A stretch of DNA of 64,000 bases, from positions 3,419,407 to 3,483,406 of the forward strand of contig NC_019680.1 of NCBI RefSeq assembly GCF_000316685.1, written 5' to 3'. Source of the stretch: Synechococcus sp. PCC 6312 (GTDB lineage Bacteria; Cyanobacteriota; Cyanobacteriia; Thermosynechococcales; Thermosynechococcaceae). The notes below the pieces were generated by a model. That model searched no databases. It saw only the letters and a program-made list of their open reading frames with translations, and was not told where the DNA came from. The translations under genes were made by a program, and so were the position numbers. Shown here piece by piece: positions 35,765 to 44,334 of this stretch (position 1 is the first letter of the stretch; every line of letters begins with the position of its first letter).

Positions 35765-35920
35765 TTACCTCATCCCTGAGGTAATTTGATGTAGTTTCAG
35801 AAAGTTGGTTCCCTGGGACTGTTGGGTAGGAATGCCGCCCATCATTAAAATCCGATCTCCTGAGATGACAAAGTAGTCCGAACAATTGATGATCAAGAAA
35901 CTTCTTTCAATGTGGTAAGC
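35765..35920 (-). pseudogene. Pyruvate kinase C-terminal remnant
   Basis: The minus strand reads DYFVISGDRILMMGGIPTQQ followed by SQGTNFLKLHQI and a stop at 35765. This fits the end of a pyruvate kinase, where a G-(I/V)-P...GTTN-x-x-K-x-H segment closes the protein. Upstream the frame becomes unrecognisable within about 30 residues and runs towards the tRNA gene. No other part of pyk is seen, so only the tail survives. Confidence 0.6.
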
Positions 35921-35942
35921 TAGAAAACGCTGAAAAAGTTAT

Positions 35943-36024
35943 GGGTCGGTGCCCGAGTGGTTAATGGGGGCGGACTGTAAATCCGTTGGCTACGCCTACG
36001 CTAGTTCGAATCTAGCCCGGCCCA
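35943..36024 (+). tRNA. tRNA-Tyr (GUA)
   Basis: The 82-base sequence folds as a class II tRNA. GGGTCGG at the 5' end pairs with CCGGCCC at the 3' end. The anticodon loop reads CTGTAAA with GTA at 35977-35979. A long variable arm follows, then the T-loop TTCGAAT. The 3' CCA is not encoded. The convergent beta-helix gene ends inside its 3' arm. Confidence 0.95.
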
Positions 36025-37562
36025 TCTAAATTAAAAAAGCGAGACTTTTGATCCTGTTGAGTTTGGTCTTGCCATTCTGGGAACGTTAAAGCCTTGCCTT
36101 GGGTGTGAAAGGATTTTTCCTGGTCGCTAAACCAATGGTTTCGATCTGATTGAATTGTGGTTAAAAATGGCTCGGCATTGAGAGTAGAAATTAAGGACTC
36201 TTGGGCCTGGGTCGCCATCAACCAGTTATTTTGCAGCCGCCAGTTTCGAGAGACAAAGGTGACGGTTTTCTGCTGTTCAGGAATTTCAATGTTACGAACA
36301 TATAGATCTCGCACCCCGATTTGCGCTCCCAAGTTACCAGCAATGATGTTGTTTTCAAGGGTGACATTTTCCGCTGCCCAACCAAACAGGCCAGGGGTTT
36401 GTAAATAATTGGGGGCAATACTGTAGTTTTGAGTGATGACTGAGTTTTTAATGGTGATGGGCCCAGGCCCGGCTTCGATAAATAGCCCCGTGACCGCATT
36501 GCCCGTAAATTGGCAGTTATCCACAACAATATCTTGATAATCACTGTCAAACCACAGGCCAGCAGAATAGTTATTAATAGCTCGATAGTGAGTAAACGTT
36601 GCCCGCCTCAAGTAAAAATACTTTTCCCCCGCATCCCAATCGTAATAACCAGTCAAATGCCCCCGCCAGTTATTGCCCCGCGATTCCACATTCTCAACGG
36701 TCAAATCAGTAATAAACGCCCCGCCCAGGCCCCGCATCCCATTCTCGGCACTGATGACATTAGTTACGGCAATCGTCTGGGACTCGTTAATAGTTAAGCC
36801 CGTCCAGTTGTTTTGATAAAACTGACAATGATCAACCGTAATCTTTTGAGAGCGACCAATAGATAAAGCCCCCGTAAATGTCCCACCATACTTTTCAAAG
36901 ATTAAATTTTGCAGGGTGATGTTTTCGGCCTGGTTCAGGGTTAATCCATTGCGGCGGGTACTGATTTCAACCATTGCCGTTGCCCAATCTAGATCGGCCG
37001 GTGGGGCTAGGTAAATTTGTCCGCTCCGATCATCAACCTGAAATGTCCCCGGTTGTAATTCTGCCTGAGTCAAGACCGGTTGGAGGCGGGTTTGATTAAT
37101 CCAGGCCAGTTCCCCCCGTTGCATCAGTAAAGGTAAGTCAATGTCGTAACTGGCCCAGGGATTCCCGGAAAAGCCCCACTGAACCGGCCACGGATGTTGA
37201 TAAATTCCCGGTGTTGGGGTGGGTTGCCAATTGTCCCAGAGATCTGCACCCGTAAAAATCACTGTGCCGAGTTTTTCCGCCCTGAGGATGACTGGAGGCA
37301 GATGTTTGAGGGTCGGATTGGGCTGAGATTGAAAGGTGGCTGTTTGGCGATAAATGCCCGGAGCAAATCGGAGTTGGACAGATTGCCCCTGATGTTGGGC
37401 GGTTGCTGCCTGGTTGAACTGGGCCTGGAGATCGCTATCGGGGTGAATATGAAAAATCACTAGCGACTCTTGACTCAACCCCACGGAACTGCCCCAGGCC
37501 CAAAGGCCGATCACCAGCAGAAAGAGCCCCAGCCACCTGAATCTTCCTCTGAGCTTGGCCAC
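36012..37562 (-). CDS. Secreted right-handed beta-helix repeat protein
   Basis: The 516-residue product has a signal-like hydrophobic N-terminus (about residues 10-30, GLFLLVIGLWAWG), then many repeated short strands of the parallel beta-helix type, e.g. NITLQNLIFEKYGG, VDHCQFYQNNWTGLTINES, VENVESRGNNWRGH, VDNCQFTGNAVTGLFIEA. Such folds bind or cleave polysaccharide; no clear catalytic set is visible. The stop codon (36012-36014) lies inside the tRNA-Tyr gene on the other strand, giving a 13-base overlap. Confidence 0.9.
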   Translation of the reverse strand: MAKLRGRFRWLGLFLLVIGLWAWGSSVGLSQESLVIFHIHPDSDLQAQFNQAATAQHQGQSVQLRFAPGIYRQTATFQSQPNPTLKHLPPVILRAEKLGTVIFTGADLWDNWQPTPTPGIYQHPWPVQWGFSGNPWASYDIDLPLLMQRGELAWINQTRLQPVLTQAELQPGTFQVDDRSGQIYLAPPADLDWATAMVEISTRRNGLTLNQAENITLQNLIFEKYGGTFTGALSIGRSQKITVDHCQFYQNNWTGLTINESQTIAVTNVISAENGMRGLGGAFITDLTVENVESRGNNWRGHLTGYYDWDAGEKYFYLRRATFTHYRAINNYSAGLWFDSDYQDIVVDNCQFTGNAVTGLFIEAGPGPITIKNSVITQNYSIAPNYLQTPGLFGWAAENVTLENNIIAGNLGAQIGVRDLYVRNIEIPEQQKTVTFVSRNWRLQNNWLMATQAQESLISTLNAEPFLTTIQSDRNHWFSDQEKSFHTQGKALTFPEWQDQTQQDQKSRFFNLDGPG

Positions 37563-37572
37563 ATTGCCTCAC

Positions 37573-37926
37573 TTAGCGCTTAAATCTGGCTCCCAATTGG
37601 GCAAAACAGACCTTGAGACTTTCATCCAAAACATCAGCCGCTTGCCGTTGACTGGGGGTGAGGGCCTGTTTTTGGGCTTGAGCCTTAGCCATATCGCGGA
37701 AATCTTCATACTTGACCCGATCTTGAATGTAGGTCAGGGTGCATTGGCAGTAGGTTTGAAAAAATTTGTCAGAGATGAACGGCGGGGCAGAGGCTTTTGC
37801 TTTATCAATACAGGCGGTGAGATATTTATCCGACTGCTCAGAGGTATAGGCTTGGAGTTTTGGGTTAGCCCAGGCCGGGAACGGCAAACTTCCAATAATC
37901 ACCGCGGCAACGATCAATAAGCGCAT
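37573..37926 (-). CDS. Small secreted protein, unknown
   Basis: From the ATG at 37926 the 117-residue product has a signal peptide (MRLLIVAAVIIGSLPFPAWA, likely cleaved after AWA), then a helical mature part with four cysteines (TACID, YCQCT, KVCFAQ). The spacing may support disulfides in the periplasm. A longer frame to 37959 adds 11 residues before the signal. I do not recognise a named family. It is ten bases upstream of the beta-helix gene on the same strand and may be co-transcribed. Confidence 0.75.
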   Translation of the reverse strand: MRLLIVAAVIIGSLPFPAWANPKLQAYTSEQSDKYLTACIDKAKASAPPFISDKFFQTYCQCTLTYIQDRVKYEDFRDMAKAQAQKQALTPSQRQAADVLDESLKVCFAQLGARFKR

Positions 37927-38068
37927 TTTCCACCACACACAACAATTAGCAATTGGCAACCCCTACTTTACCTGTTTCGGTTCACCGTTGATCCTTGACG
38001 AGAAGTTCTTTGGTTTTAGTTCCCAACAGCTAACACTGAGATAACGCCGAGATTAAAGTCCGCTGAAT

Positions 38069-40351
38069 TCAATTAAAGTACCGTTCTTTGAGTTCCTTGC
38101 GGGTCATTTCCATCAAGAATGCATGGGTACCTCGCTCTGGTTCATCGGCCCTGGGGTGACGTTGAATATAATGACCATCCGGTTGTAAATCCCAGGCCTG
38201 GCGATTGTCATTGAGCATTAAATCCAAAATCCCCTTTAATTCAGCCCCAATGTGCGGATCCGTAATCGGGACAATCGCCTCTACCCGCCGATCTAAATTC
38301 CGGGAGCGCCAGTCAGCACTGCCAATAAAGAATTCAGGCTGGCCATTATTTTCAAAATAGAAGATGCGGGAATGTTCTAAAAATCGCCCAATCACGCTCA
38401 TCACCCGAATCCGCTCACTCACCCCTGGGACACCCGGCCGAATACAGCACATCCCCCGAATAATCAGGTCAATCTCAACGCCGGCCTGGGAGGCTTCATA
38501 CAAGGCTCGAATAATTTGCCCATCGGTAATCGCATTCATTTTGGCAATAATCCGCCCCTGCCCTCCCCCCTGACTGTGCTCAATTTCCCGCTGGATTAAG
38601 GCCAACATTCGATCCCGCATGGTGACAGGAGCGATTAATAATTTCCGATAGTCCCGTTGCCGAGAATATCCAGTCAGGAAATTAAATAAATCCGTCAGGT
38701 CGGCCCCCAGATCAGGGCAGCAGGTAAAGAGACCCAAATCTTCATAGAGTCCGGCAGTCTTGGGGTTGTAGTTACCAGTCCCAATGTGGACATAGCGGCG
38801 AATTTCCCCGGCTTCTTGGCGCACCACCAATAGGGTTTTGGTATGGGTCTTCAGGCCTGGGACACCATAGACCACATGAACCCCGACCTTTTCCAGTTTC
38901 CTAGCCCAAAGAATATTATTTTCTTCATCAAAGCGGGCCTTCAACTCCACTAAGACGGCCACCTGTTTGCCATTTTCCGCCGCCGCAATTAAGGCCTTCA
39001 CAATGGGAGAATCCCCAGAGGTGCGGTAGAGGGTCATTTTGATCGCTAAAACCTTGGGGTCGTAAGCTGCCAGGGTAATAAAGCGTTGGACGGTGGTGGC
39101 AAAGCTGTGGTAGGGATGATGGACAAGGAGATCCCGCTCTCGAATTAAGCCAAACAGTTCCCCCGCTGCCGCCTCCCAATGCTCTAGTTCAATGGTGGGG
39201 TCAAAGTTGTTCAGGGAAAACTGGGATTCGCGCTCATCAACCCGGTGAAAACTGGCGGGGGTAATGGGGTGCCAACTAGGATCTTTCAGGTGAGGCAGGG
39301 GTAAATCCAGCAAAGAAAAGAGGTTATTGAGGCAGATCAAGCCTTCCACGTCATAGACATCGGTTTCATCAATATCCAGTTCCTCAATTAGGGTATGCCG
39401 AATGGCGGGAGGGATCTGTTTTTGCACCTCTAAGCGCACCACCGAGCCAAACCGCCGCTTGCGAATTTCCTGTTCAATGGCAATCAACAAATCATCGGCC
39501 TTATCGGTTTCCAGTTCCAAGTCAGCACTGCGGGTAATCCGAAAGGCGTAATGATTAAGAATCTTCATCCCCGGAAATAGGGATTCTAGGTTGTGGGCAA
39601 TGACATCTTCCAGGGGAATGCCGACCCAGGCCCCGCCTTGATGTTCATCTGAACGGGGTAAATGATTGGGTAAGGTGACAAAGCGGGGAAACCCACCGGG
39701 CACTTTGACCCTGGCAAATAGTTCTTGCCCGGAGGCGGGATCTTGGACACAGACCAAGAGGTTCAAACTGAGGCTGGAAATGTAGGGAAAGGGATGGGCC
39801 GGATCAATGGCCAGGGGGGTGAGGATTGGGAAAATTTGGTCAATAAAGTACTGGTGCAGATAGGCCTGTTGTTCGGGATGGAGATCCGCATAATGCAACA
39901 TAAAAATCCCCTCTTGGGCCAGGCGCGGGCGCAACTCTAACTCAAAAAACCGATGTTGCTCTGTGACGGCTGGACGTAGATATTGCCGGATCGCTGCCAA
40001 TTGTTCTTGGGGCGGAATCCCATCAGCACTGCCTTGGGTGATGCCACTTTCCACCTGTTGCTTCAGGCCAGCCACCCGAATCATGAAAAACTCATCCAGA
40101 TTGGAGCTATGGATGGCCATGAATTTCAAACGCTCTAATAATGGCGTACGGGGATCATAGGCTTCCTGTAAGACCCGTTTATTAAATTCCAGCCAACTCA
40201 AGGCCCGATTAAAGTAGTATTCTTTTGCTTTCAAGTCAATGTCAGTCATCTGTGGGGGTTCCGTAGGAGTAGCTGGGGTCATATCCTCATCAGAGAAAGT
40301 TAGAGTCAATGCCGTTAGGCTCAGTTCTATGGGATCAACGTCTTCATGCAT
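38069..40351 (-). CDS. ppk1: Polyphosphate kinase 1
   Basis: The enzyme makes inorganic polyphosphate from ATP. The 760-residue protein has the PPK1 N-terminus (YYFNRALSWLEFNKRVLQEA), the FDEENNILWARKLE segment, the phosphorylated His in the YVHIGTGNYNPKTA motif, and RIRVMSVIGRFLEHSRIFYF at the C-terminus. I used the ATG at 40351 (MHEDVDPIE); a TTG seven codons upstream is possible. The first 35 residues before YYFNRA are poorly conserved. It is divergent from the histone-deacetylase-like gene. Confidence 0.97.
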   Translation of the reverse strand: MHEDVDPIELSLTALTLTFSDEDMTPATPTEPPQMTDIDLKAKEYYFNRALSWLEFNKRVLQEAYDPRTPLLERLKFMAIHSSNLDEFFMIRVAGLKQQVESGITQGSADGIPPQEQLAAIRQYLRPAVTEQHRFFELELRPRLAQEGIFMLHYADLHPEQQAYLHQYFIDQIFPILTPLAIDPAHPFPYISSLSLNLLVCVQDPASGQELFARVKVPGGFPRFVTLPNHLPRSDEHQGGAWVGIPLEDVIAHNLESLFPGMKILNHYAFRITRSADLELETDKADDLLIAIEQEIRKRRFGSVVRLEVQKQIPPAIRHTLIEELDIDETDVYDVEGLICLNNLFSLLDLPLPHLKDPSWHPITPASFHRVDERESQFSLNNFDPTIELEHWEAAAGELFGLIRERDLLVHHPYHSFATTVQRFITLAAYDPKVLAIKMTLYRTSGDSPIVKALIAAAENGKQVAVLVELKARFDEENNILWARKLEKVGVHVVYGVPGLKTHTKTLLVVRQEAGEIRRYVHIGTGNYNPKTAGLYEDLGLFTCCPDLGADLTDLFNFLTGYSRQRDYRKLLIAPVTMRDRMLALIQREIEHSQGGGQGRIIAKMNAITDGQIIRALYEASQAGVEIDLIIRGMCCIRPGVPGVSERIRVMSVIGRFLEHSRIFYFENNGQPEFFIGSADWRSRNLDRRVEAIVPITDPHIGAELKGILDLMLNDNRQAWDLQPDGHYIQRHPRADEPERGTHAFLMEMTRKELKERYFN

Positions 40352-40475
40352 GGTAAGAGCCTTTATAAACAAGGGGGCAGCGGACAGGTTCTCTCTAGGA
40401 TAATTCGCCTCATAGTTTCCCAGTTGATCGTTATAATCCGATTAAGGTTAAACCAGCAAAAAATCTCCGGTGCCG

Positions 40476-41414
40476 ATGCTTGTTATTTATTCTCCTGAGT
40501 TTCTTAACCATAAGACCGGCCCCTACCACCCGGAGCGTCCCCAGCGCCTTGAGGCGATTGTTAAACTCCTCCAAAACGCGGCCTGGGCTAATCAATTAAC
40601 CTGGCAACTGCCGACATCCCTACAGGCACGAGATCCCTTGGCCTGGATTGAGCGCGTCCATCAACCCCAATATCTCCAGGCCCTACAAGGGTTGGCTGAG
40701 AGTTTAAGGGATCAGGAACGGGGACATTTGGATCCGGATACAGTGATTTCGGGGGAAAGTTATCAAGTTGCGCTATTGGCCGTGAATGGGTGGCTAGATG
40801 GGGTTAGTCAAACGTGGAATACCGATCAGCCCAGTTTTGTCTTGGCCCGCCCCCCCGGCCACCATGCCTTACCAGAACGGGGAATGGGGTTTTGTTTGTT
40901 GGCCAATGCAGCCATTGCGGCCCACTATGCCCTGAGTTTGCCGGGAGTCTCGCGGGTGGCAATTTTTGATTGGGATGTCCACCATGGCAACGGCACCCAG
41001 GCCTGTGTGGAATCTTTACCCAACATTGCCTATTGTTCCCTGCATCAGTCTCCCCACTATCCCTATACCGGAGCTACCCATGAACAGGGCCATCACCAGA
41101 ATGTGTTAAATATTCCCCTCGCCGCGGGCAGTACTGGAGCCGACTATCACCAGGCCATGGCTAAACAAGTTATTCCTTTCCTCAAAGCCTTTAATCCGGA
41201 TCTGCTTTTGGTGAGTGCGGGGTATGATGCCCATCGGGATGATCCACTCTCAGAGATTTTACTGACTCCAGCGGACTATGCCCAACTGACTAAAGCCTGT
41301 TTATCCTTGACGCGCAAGACGGTGTTTGGTCTGGAGGGGGGATATGACTTAGGGGGCCTGGCCACTTCGGTGAAAGCTACCGTTGCGACTTGTTTAGGAC
41401 AGGGGATGGATTAA
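40476..41414 (+). CDS. Histone deacetylase family protein (class II-like)
   Basis: This is a zinc-dependent deacetylase-fold enzyme, in bacteria acting on acetylpolyamines, acetoin or acetyl-lysine. Visible are the ARPPGHHALPERGMGFCL motif with paired His, the zinc ligands in DWDVHHGNGTQ, and SAGYDAHRDDPLSEI, then LEGGYDL. The ATG at 40476 (312 residues) is used; the GTG at 40470 adds two residues. The next gene begins at 41417, right after its stop, so they form an operon. Confidence 0.94.
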   Translation: MLVIYSPEFLNHKTGPYHPERPQRLEAIVKLLQNAAWANQLTWQLPTSLQARDPLAWIERVHQPQYLQALQGLAESLRDQERGHLDPDTVISGESYQVALLAVNGWLDGVSQTWNTDQPSFVLARPPGHHALPERGMGFCLLANAAIAAHYALSLPGVSRVAIFDWDVHHGNGTQACVESLPNIAYCSLHQSPHYPYTGATHEQGHHQNVLNIPLAAGSTGADYHQAMAKQVIPFLKAFNPDLLLVSAGYDAHRDDPLSEILLTPADYAQLTKACLSLTRKTVFGLEGGYDLGGLATSVKATVATCLGQGMD

Positions 41415-41416
41415 AC

Positions 41417-42247
41417 GTGAATCAGATGTGGTCGGCATTGTTGTTGCATCAGGGGTGCTGGCTGGGAACCTCGGCTTATTTTGATGGACAAGGCAAATTA
41501 CAATCTGAAACCCAAACCACGGTCACCCTCACCCCCAGCCCCGATCAGCAAACCATCCGCCAGGAGAACCAATACTTTGATACCCAAGGCCAACTGAGCC
41601 AAACCAAGGCCTGGGAGTACAGTAGCCTCAGCCGGAGTGTTTTATTTTTTGACAATGGCGCGTTTTCCCAAGGTTCAACCCAGTTTGGTCCCTATGGAGA
41701 TTTTGGGGCGGAATTTGGCTTGATTGCGGGAGAAGGGATAGGTAAACCTCGGCGGCTGCGGGGAATTCCTCTCTATCGCAATGGGCAACTGGAAACCATC
41801 ACCTTCATCCGGGAATATCGGCAAGACAGCCCTCAAATCGAATTACCGGCGTTGACTCCAGGCCAACTCACGGGCATTTGGCAGGGGATAGCAACGACTC
41901 TTTATCCCGATTTTCGCAATCCGACCCAGGTGCAGACGCAGCTAGAAATTACCTTTGATGGCCAACACCTGCACCAATCGCTCCACTACGGCCAGGAAAG
42001 GATTAACTCAACCGGGGCCTGGAATGGTGAACATCTGACATTTTTTGGCCCTAATCCGATTAAACTCTTTTGTTTCCCCGGTGGTGGCTCGGTGGTTCTC
42101 CCGTTGCAAATTCCGACTCGGCAAGGCTTTTTCTTGGAGTTGGCTTGGCTTGTGAATCCTCAATTCCGTCTGCGCTTAAGTCGGCACTATGATTCCGCTG
42201 GGGCCTGGCAATGCTTAACATTGGTGGAGGAAACAAAAATCATTTAG
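41417..42247 (+). CDS. DUF3598 family protein
   Basis: The 276-residue protein resembles the DUF3598 family, found almost only in cyanobacteria and plants and predicted to have calycin-like beta-barrel domains. It has two related blocks, each with an LLLHQGCWLGTSAYFD or LTGIWQGIATTLYPD start and a long run of beta strands. Function is unknown; related barrel proteins handle bilins (CpcS/T lyases). GTG at 41417 is used, two bases after the deacetylase stop. It overlaps the convergent Uma2 gene by eight bases. Confidence 0.8.
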   Translation: MNQMWSALLLHQGCWLGTSAYFDGQGKLQSETQTTVTLTPSPDQQTIRQENQYFDTQGQLSQTKAWEYSSLSRSVLFFDNGAFSQGSTQFGPYGDFGAEFGLIAGEGIGKPRRLRGIPLYRNGQLETITFIREYRQDSPQIELPALTPGQLTGIWQGIATTLYPDFRNPTQVQTQLEITFDGQHLHQSLHYGQERINSTGAWNGEHLTFFGPNPIKLFCFPGGGSVVLPLQIPTRQGFFLELAWLVNPQFRLRLSRHYDSAGAWQCLTLVEETKII

Positions 42248-42944
42248 GGTCAATCCCCAAGGCCTGGAGTTGCGCGGCAAGTCGGTCTGCTCTGGCTTTT
42301 TCCTGCTCCGCCCGTTGTGCTTCTTGATCGGCGCGTTGGGCTTCATACTCGGCCCGTTGCCGGATCTGAACAGTGCTCAAAAATAGGTTGCCGTGGGGGT
42401 CATAGAGATTGAGGGTTGAGGGTGTTAATTCAAAACGGATGCCCAAGCGGGGACTCACCCAATTCTCTATGGTCTCAATCGGGAGAAGTTCGCCCTGCTG
42501 CCGTTCCAGGCCTGTGAGTTCGTTCTTATCCGGGTCGTAAATGTAATACTCATCCACGCCATAGCGGTTATAAAACAAGAGTTTTCGGCTCATTTCTTTG
42601 GTGGTATTGCTGGGAGAGAGAATTTCAAACACCACTTGGGGCGCAATATTCCCTTCTTGCCACTGCCGATAGGAACCCCGTTCTCCCTTGGGCCGACCAA
42701 AGGCCACCATCACATCAGGAGCCACTCGAATATCAGGGCGACCTTCGACGGGATACCAAAGCAAATCGCCAGCCACAAACACATCGGCCTGGGGTAAAAA
42801 CAAATACTCGAGGTTTTCTTTAATCAGAACAATCCAACGAAACTGGAGGGTATTATCAGCCATGGGTTGGCCATCACTATCGGGATATAGAATAGCTTGA
42901 TCTAGGAGGCGACTAGATTCTGATTCTGTTAAGTTGAATTTCAT
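42240..42944 (-). CDS. Uma2 family protein with C-terminal coiled coil
   Basis: The protein has the Uma2 core: YPDSDGQPMADNTLQFRWI, VFVAGDLLWYPVEGRPDIRV, APQVVFEILSPSNTTKEMSR and the full DEYYIYDPDKNEL strand, then ISTLNLYDPHGN-type sequence. A Gln/Ala/Arg/Glu coiled coil (EAQRADQEAQRAEQEKARAD) lies at the end. That tail is common in cyanobacterial Uma2 members. The ATG at 42944 is used (234 residues); the GTG at 42959 is an alternative start. It overlaps the DUF3598 gene tail to tail. Confidence 0.9.
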   Translation of the reverse strand: MKFNLTESESSRLLDQAILYPDSDGQPMADNTLQFRWIVLIKENLEYLFLPQADVFVAGDLLWYPVEGRPDIRVAPDVMVAFGRPKGERGSYRQWQEGNIAPQVVFEILSPSNTTKEMSRKLLFYNRYGVDEYYIYDPDKNELTGLERQQGELLPIETIENWVSPRLGIRFELTPSTLNLYDPHGNLFLSTVQIRQRAEYEAQRADQEAQRAEQEKARADRLAAQLQALGIDPK

Positions 42945-43266
42945 TTTGATATCAGGCACTTTGACAGCCCTGTAAATTTTACTTCTAGTCTATCTGCCTC
43001 AAGGATTTTGAGTAGCTTTTCTGATTGCTTTCTTAGGGTAGTTAGTCTCTCAAAATTTTAGCAAGTCGCTCCCCCTCTGAAGCCAATAGTTCAGAAGTTG
43101 TTGCAGCGGAGAAAGTGTTGCATCCAGTGACTTAAAGCTTAGTCATCATAAACTATGGCTTTCAGTAAAGATTCGTTATATTCATTAAGGAGTCAGAAAT
43201 TCTTATTCCTTTTTGACTACTCTAGAAAAATCTTGTTTATGAAGATGCTTAAGAATTGAGGCATAC

Positions 43267-44325
43267 ATGAGCTTTGACGAAAAAATTACAGCCATCATTC
43301 AACGTATTCCTGAACTCATAGATCATTTGCAAACTGAAGAAGCAACAAAAAATGCTTTGGTTATGCCTTTTATTTCAGCCTTAGGGTATGACATCTTTAA
43401 TCCAAGAGAAGTAATTCCAGAGTTTACAGCAGATGTTGGCACAAAAAAAGGGGAAAAGGTAGATTATGCCATCCTTTATAACGGTGAAATCAGCTTTTTA
43501 ATTGAATGTAAGAAAGTTGGCGTAGATTTAAGCCATGCAGAAATGTCCCAACTCTTTCGATATTTTCATGTTACTAATGCTCGGATTGGAGTTCTAACAA
43601 ATGGAATCCAATATAACTTCTATTCTGATCTTGAAGTGTCCAATAAAATGGATGAAAAACCATTTTTACAATTAAACCTACAGGATCCGAAGCCTTCAAT
43701 ACTAAAAGAAGTCAAAAAACTAGCAAAGGAAGATTTTAATCTAAATCAGATATTGAGTGTTGCTAATGAGCTTAAATATATTTCTGAGATCAAGAAATAT
43801 CTGTTTTGCCAATATGATTCAAAATTACCAGATGAGGATTTTGTCAAGTTCCTGTATAAGTCTGCAAATTTAGGGAAACTATTCACCGCAACTGCAAAAG
43901 AACAATTCTCTCCTATTGTAAAGAAGGCATTTGAACAGTTTATTAATGAACGTATTGAAGATCGTCTTCGCTCTGCCCTACAAAAAGAAGTCATTGATGA
44001 GAAACCATCTGAATCAGATGAACCCATTAGCGAAATTGTGACTACGGAAGAAGAATTGGAAGGGTTTCGGATTGTAAGAGCAATTACAGCTAGGGTGATT
44101 AATCCAGAGAGAGTTGTTTATCGTGACACAAAATCTTATATGGGGATATTATTGGATGATAATAACCGGAAACCAGTTTGTCGCCTTTGCTTTAACACAA
44201 AACAAAAAAGCGTGATCCTTTTCGACCAAGATCGTAAAGAAGTACGTCAACCCATAGATAATTTGACCGATCTATACAAATTTTCTGATCACATGATCAA
44301 AACTGTTGAAATGTATGAAAATTAA
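43267..44325 (+). CDS. Type I restriction R subunit N-terminal-like nuclease protein
   Basis: The 352-residue protein begins like the HsdR N-terminal nuclease family. It has ELIDHLQTEEATKNALVMPF, LGYDIFNPREVIPEF, GEKVDYAILYNGEISFLIEC and KKVG, where the D and the E-x-K of the PD-(D/E)XK site can be seen. The C-terminal part (about residues 240-350) is a separate domain with EGFRIVRAI. No helicase, HsdM or HsdS is present, so it is not a classical type I system. Such stand-alone proteins may be defence-related or nuclease-regulatory; this is unproven. It is moderately AT-rich. Confidence 0.85.
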   Translation: MSFDEKITAIIQRIPELIDHLQTEEATKNALVMPFISALGYDIFNPREVIPEFTADVGTKKGEKVDYAILYNGEISFLIECKKVGVDLSHAEMSQLFRYFHVTNARIGVLTNGIQYNFYSDLEVSNKMDEKPFLQLNLQDPKPSILKEVKKLAKEDFNLNQILSVANELKYISEIKKYLFCQYDSKLPDEDFVKFLYKSANLGKLFTATAKEQFSPIVKKAFEQFINERIEDRLRSALQKEVIDEKPSESDEPISEIVTTEEELEGFRIVRAITARVINPERVVYRDTKSYMGILLDDNNRKPVCRLCFNTKQKSVILFDQDRKEVRQPIDNLTDLYKFSDHMIKTVEMYEN

Positions 44326-44334
44326 GGTCAAGCT

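Noticed and set aside
35553-35885. Minus-strand open frame of 110 codons
   Set aside because: It is out of frame with the pyruvate-kinase remnant and antisense to the EamA gene end; no family likeness.
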